Below are positions 6,752-8,317 of a stretch of 8,317 nt of DNA, piece after piece. How positions within the stretch are numbered: the stretch's first letter is position 1; every line of letters begins with the position of its first letter. Where the stretch lies: NCBI GenBank assembly GCA_003695865.1, contig RFGQ01000287.1, forward strand, positions 1 to 8,317, written 5' to 3'. The notes below the pieces were generated by a model. That model saw only the letters and a program-made list of their open reading frames with translations. It ran no database searches and was not told the DNA's origin. The translations under genes and the position numbers were made by a program. The DNA is from Gemmatimonadota bacterium (GTDB taxonomy: Bacteria; Gemmatimonadota; Gemmatimonadetes; Longimicrobiales; Gaopeijiaceae).

Positions 6752-7722
6752 GCCGGGGCCTGCTGGAGGCGCGCCTCGCATCGGGCCGGCGCGTGCTCGC
6801 GCTCGAGGCCTCGGCCCTCGCCTCGCTCGCCGAGCGCCTGGACGAGCGCTTTGCCGAAGCCGTCGGGCTTCTGCTCGAGAGCGGCGGGCGCGTTCTCGTG
6901 AGCGGGGTGGGGAAGAGCGGCATCGTGGCGCGGAAGATCGCGGCGACGCTCACCTCGACCGGCACGCCGGCGCTGTTCCTGCACCCCGTCGAGGCGCTGC
7001 ACGGCGACCTGGGCATCGTGGGGCCCGACGACGTCGCCCTGCTCGTCTCGAAGAGCGGCGACACCGCCGAGCTGAGCGGGCTCGTCGAACACCTCGTGCG
7101 GGCGGGCGTGCGCCTGATCGCGCTTACGGGACGGCCCGATTCGGCGCTCGCGCGCGACGCGCAGGTGGTGCTGGACTGCGCGGTGGCCGAAGAAGCGTGT
7201 CCCATGAACCTCGCGCCCACCACGTCGACCACCGCCGCGCTCGCCATGGGCGACGCCCTGGCCGTCGCGGTGCTCGAGGAGCGACCCATCGGCCCCGAAG
7301 ACTTCGCCCGCTGGCATCCCGGGGGCGCGCTGGGCCGCAGTCTGCGTGTGCGCGTCGCCGACGTGATGGTGCGCGAGGACTGCCCGCGGGTGGGCGCCGA
7401 CGCCCGTATGCGGGACTGCATCGTGCCGCTCGCCGAGCAGCGGGGTACGGTCCCCGTGGTCGACGGGAACGATTGCGTCGTCGGAGTGGTCACAGCGGGG
7501 GACCTGACGCGCCTCATGGAGCGCGAGGAGGCTTTTCTCGACGTGCCGGTCCGCGACGTCATGACGACCGATCCCAAGCTGGCCCGCCCCGGCGAACTGG
7601 GTGTCGCGGCGGTGCGGCGCATGGAGGAGCACGGCGTGATGGCTCTTCCCGTGGTCGACGAGGCCGGCGTACTCCAGGGAATCGTACATCTTCACGACCT
7701 TATGAGGTCGGGAGTCGTATAA
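6748..7722 (+). CDS. kdsD: D-arabinose 5-phosphate isomerase (KdsD/KpsF family; SIS plus two CBS domains)
   Basis: This enzyme interconverts D-ribulose 5-phosphate and D-arabinose 5-phosphate, the first committed step to Kdo, in the cytoplasm. The 324 residues match the family (about 320-330). The SIS sugar-phosphate isomerase domain spans roughly 35-175, with SGVGKSGIVARKIAATLTSTG, FLHPVEALHGDLG, VSKSGDTAEL and EACPMNLAPTTSTTAALAMGDALA. HPGGALGR follows at 190-197, then two CBS domains at about 203-262 and 267-324, ending in IVHLHDLMRSG. Lys56, Glu108, Glu149 and His190 each sit three positions before E. coli KdsD Lys59, Glu111, Glu152 and His193, so the active site looks complete. The start is GTG in a GTGA overlap with the kdsC stop, backed by a strong ribosome-binding site. 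It is named kdsD rather than kpsF or gutQ because it lies with kdsA, kdsB and kdsC, and no capsule or glucitol genes are seen. The CBS pair may bind a nucleotide or CMP-Kdo as a regulator; that is inference. Confidence 0.95.
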   Translation: MSRGLLEARLASGRRVLALEASALASLAERLDERFAEAVGLLLESGGRVLVSGVGKSGIVARKIAATLTSTGTPALFLHPVEALHGDLGIVGPDDVALLVSKSGDTAELSGLVEHLVRAGVRLIALTGRPDSALARDAQVVLDCAVAEEACPMNLAPTTSTTAALAMGDALAVAVLEERPIGPEDFARWHPGGALGRSLRVRVADVMVREDCPRVGADARMRDCIVPLAEQRGTVPVVDGNDCVVGVVTAGDLTRLMEREEAFLDVPVRDVMTTDPKLARPGELGVAAVRRMEEHGVMALPVVDEAGVLQGIVHLHDLMRSGVV

Positions 7723-7730
7723 CGTTGCGC

Positions 7731-8285
7731 ATGAATGCGATACGATTTGTTATCGGGGCCGCCGTCCTGGCGGGGGCGCTGGCTGCGTGCGAGGCCGAGA
7801 CGACCGGTCCGCTCGTGCCTCCCGACCTCGAGGCGCTCGACGCCGAGAGCGTCGTGTACACGCTGCGAACCGTGCTCACGCGCAACGGCGTCCGCGAGGC
7901 GTTGGTCGAGGCCGACACGGCCTACTTCTTCAGCGACAGCACCGTCGTGCTGCTGCGGGGCCGGGTGCGCCTCACCGCATACGACGAGGAGTCGGGCACG
8001 CTCAAGGCGACCGTGCGGTCCCAGCGCGGACGGCTGAACACCAGCAACAACGCGATGGTCGCGTGGGGCGAGGCGTCGCTCGAGCTGGCGGACGGGCGTG
8101 TCGTGCAGTCCCCCGAGATCCACTACGCGCCCGAGCGCAACCAGATCTGGAGCGACACGACGAGCGTGCTCCGTGACGCGGACGGTTCGGTGCTCGAGGG
8201 CACCTCGTTCACCTCGGATCTGGACTTCACCAACCTCCGCGTGCAGAACCCGCGCTCGCGGGGCGGGGTGATCCGCTTCGAATGA
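7731..8285 (+). CDS. lptC: LPS export protein LptC, predicted lipoprotein
   Basis: LptC is the periplasmic bridge component that takes LPS from the LptB2FG extractor and passes it to LptA. The predicted 184 residues begin MNAIRFVIGAAVLAGALAAC: one basic residue, a hydrophobic stretch and a lipobox ending at Cys20, then a polar segment. This reads as a signal peptidase II signal, whereas E. coli LptC keeps an uncleaved membrane helix. After about residue 34 comes a strand-rich region without further membrane segments. It has the alternating pattern of the OstA/LptC beta-jellyroll: a GRVRLTAYDE strand, ATVRSQRGRLN, then ELADGRVVQSPEIHYAPERN and EGTSFTSDLDFTNLRVQN near the end. The assignment rests on this pattern plus position between kdsD and a likely lptA. 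The start is the ATG eight bases after the kdsD stop; the only purine-rich site, GGGAG at 7710-7714, is rather far, so reinitiation after kdsD is likely. Another OstA-fold lipoprotein is the main alternative. Confidence 0.85.
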   Translation: MNAIRFVIGAAVLAGALAACEAETTGPLVPPDLEALDAESVVYTLRTVLTRNGVREALVEADTAYFFSDSTVVLLRGRVRLTAYDEESGTLKATVRSQRGRLNTSNNAMVAWGEASLELADGRVVQSPEIHYAPERNQIWSDTTSVLRDADGSVLEGTSFTSDLDFTNLRVQNPRSRGGVIRFE

Positions 8286-8317
8286 TCCCGCGCCGCCGGG
8301 CCTCGTCGGCTCCCGGG
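8282..8317 (+). CDS. Start of next gene, probable lptA, cut by the right edge
   Basis: An ATG overlaps the lptC stop as ATGA, the same arrangement as kdsA/kdsC. The frame stays open for the 12 codons to the window edge, reading MIPRRRASSAPG. Three arginines directly after the start would fit the basic end of a signal peptide. In many diderms lptC is followed by lptA, the periplasmic LPS bridge protein, then lptB. Twelve codons in GC-rich DNA prove little, so this call rests on overlap and synteny and not on homology. Confidence 0.45.
   Translation, partial: MIPRRRASSAPG

Noticed and set aside
6336..7622. A 428-codon open frame on the - strand opposite kdsC and kdsD
   Set aside because: It is Ser/Arg/Pro-rich low complexity opposite two well-supported enzymes, with no motif recognised.
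7197..7730. A longer LptC reading frame extending back into kdsD
   Set aside because: The upstream translation is Arg/Gly-rich shadow of kdsD. The lipoprotein signal begins at the ATG at 7731, right after the kdsD stop.
8287..8317. CCGGG/CCCGG pairing at the right edge as a terminator after lptC
   Set aside because: It is short, GC-only, has no T-run, and lies in the probable coding start of the next gene.

Overview
This is a GC-rich, gene-dense stretch with every convincing gene on the + strand. Seven complete genes lie between one gene cut by the left edge and one probable gene start cut by the right edge. I see no tRNA, rRNA, CRISPR array, insertion sequence or phage signature. The genes for making and exporting lipopolysaccharide (LPS) show a diderm (Gram-negative type) bacterium. 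The bacterial DPP IV-type peptidase, the high GC and the Kdo/Lpt gene order would suit Gemmatimonadota or a deltaproteobacterial-type lineage. That placement is inference and cannot be settled from this window alone.

Left part (2-2649): the C-terminal 687 residues of a dipeptidyl peptidase IV-like serine peptidase, with an intact catalytic triad and the propeller Glu motif. Five bases downstream follows an orphan glutamine amidotransferase of the TrpG/PabA type. Neither has an obvious link to the genes on the right. A GC-rich gap (2650-2838) separates them from the next block. It holds a cluster of CCGCGG palindromes, a 9-bp inverted repeat and a plausible sigma-70-type promoter.

Right part (2839-8317): an LPS core-sugar operon, kdsB - pyrG - kdsA - kdsC - kdsD - lptC - (start of probable lptA). 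KdsD makes arabinose 5-phosphate, KdsA condenses it with phosphoenolpyruvate, KdsC removes the phosphate to give Kdo, and KdsB activates Kdo with CTP to CMP-Kdo. PyrG, inside the cluster, makes that CTP. LptC and the next gene begin the LPS transport module. The route from ribulose 5-phosphate to CMP-Kdo is therefore complete in one transcription unit. Three junctions are 4-base start/stop overlaps (ATGA, GTGA, ATGA), which points to translational coupling.

This is mostly recognisable conserved metabolism, and I did not find a convincing undescribed system. The points worth a second look are small: 10-bp-phased GAACG repeats before pyrG, a CCGCGG cluster before kdsB, an LptC that looks like a lipoprotein, a Cys-type (metal-dependent) KdsA, and a G8 tract at the peptidase/amidotransferase junction where a one-base slip would fuse the two proteins.
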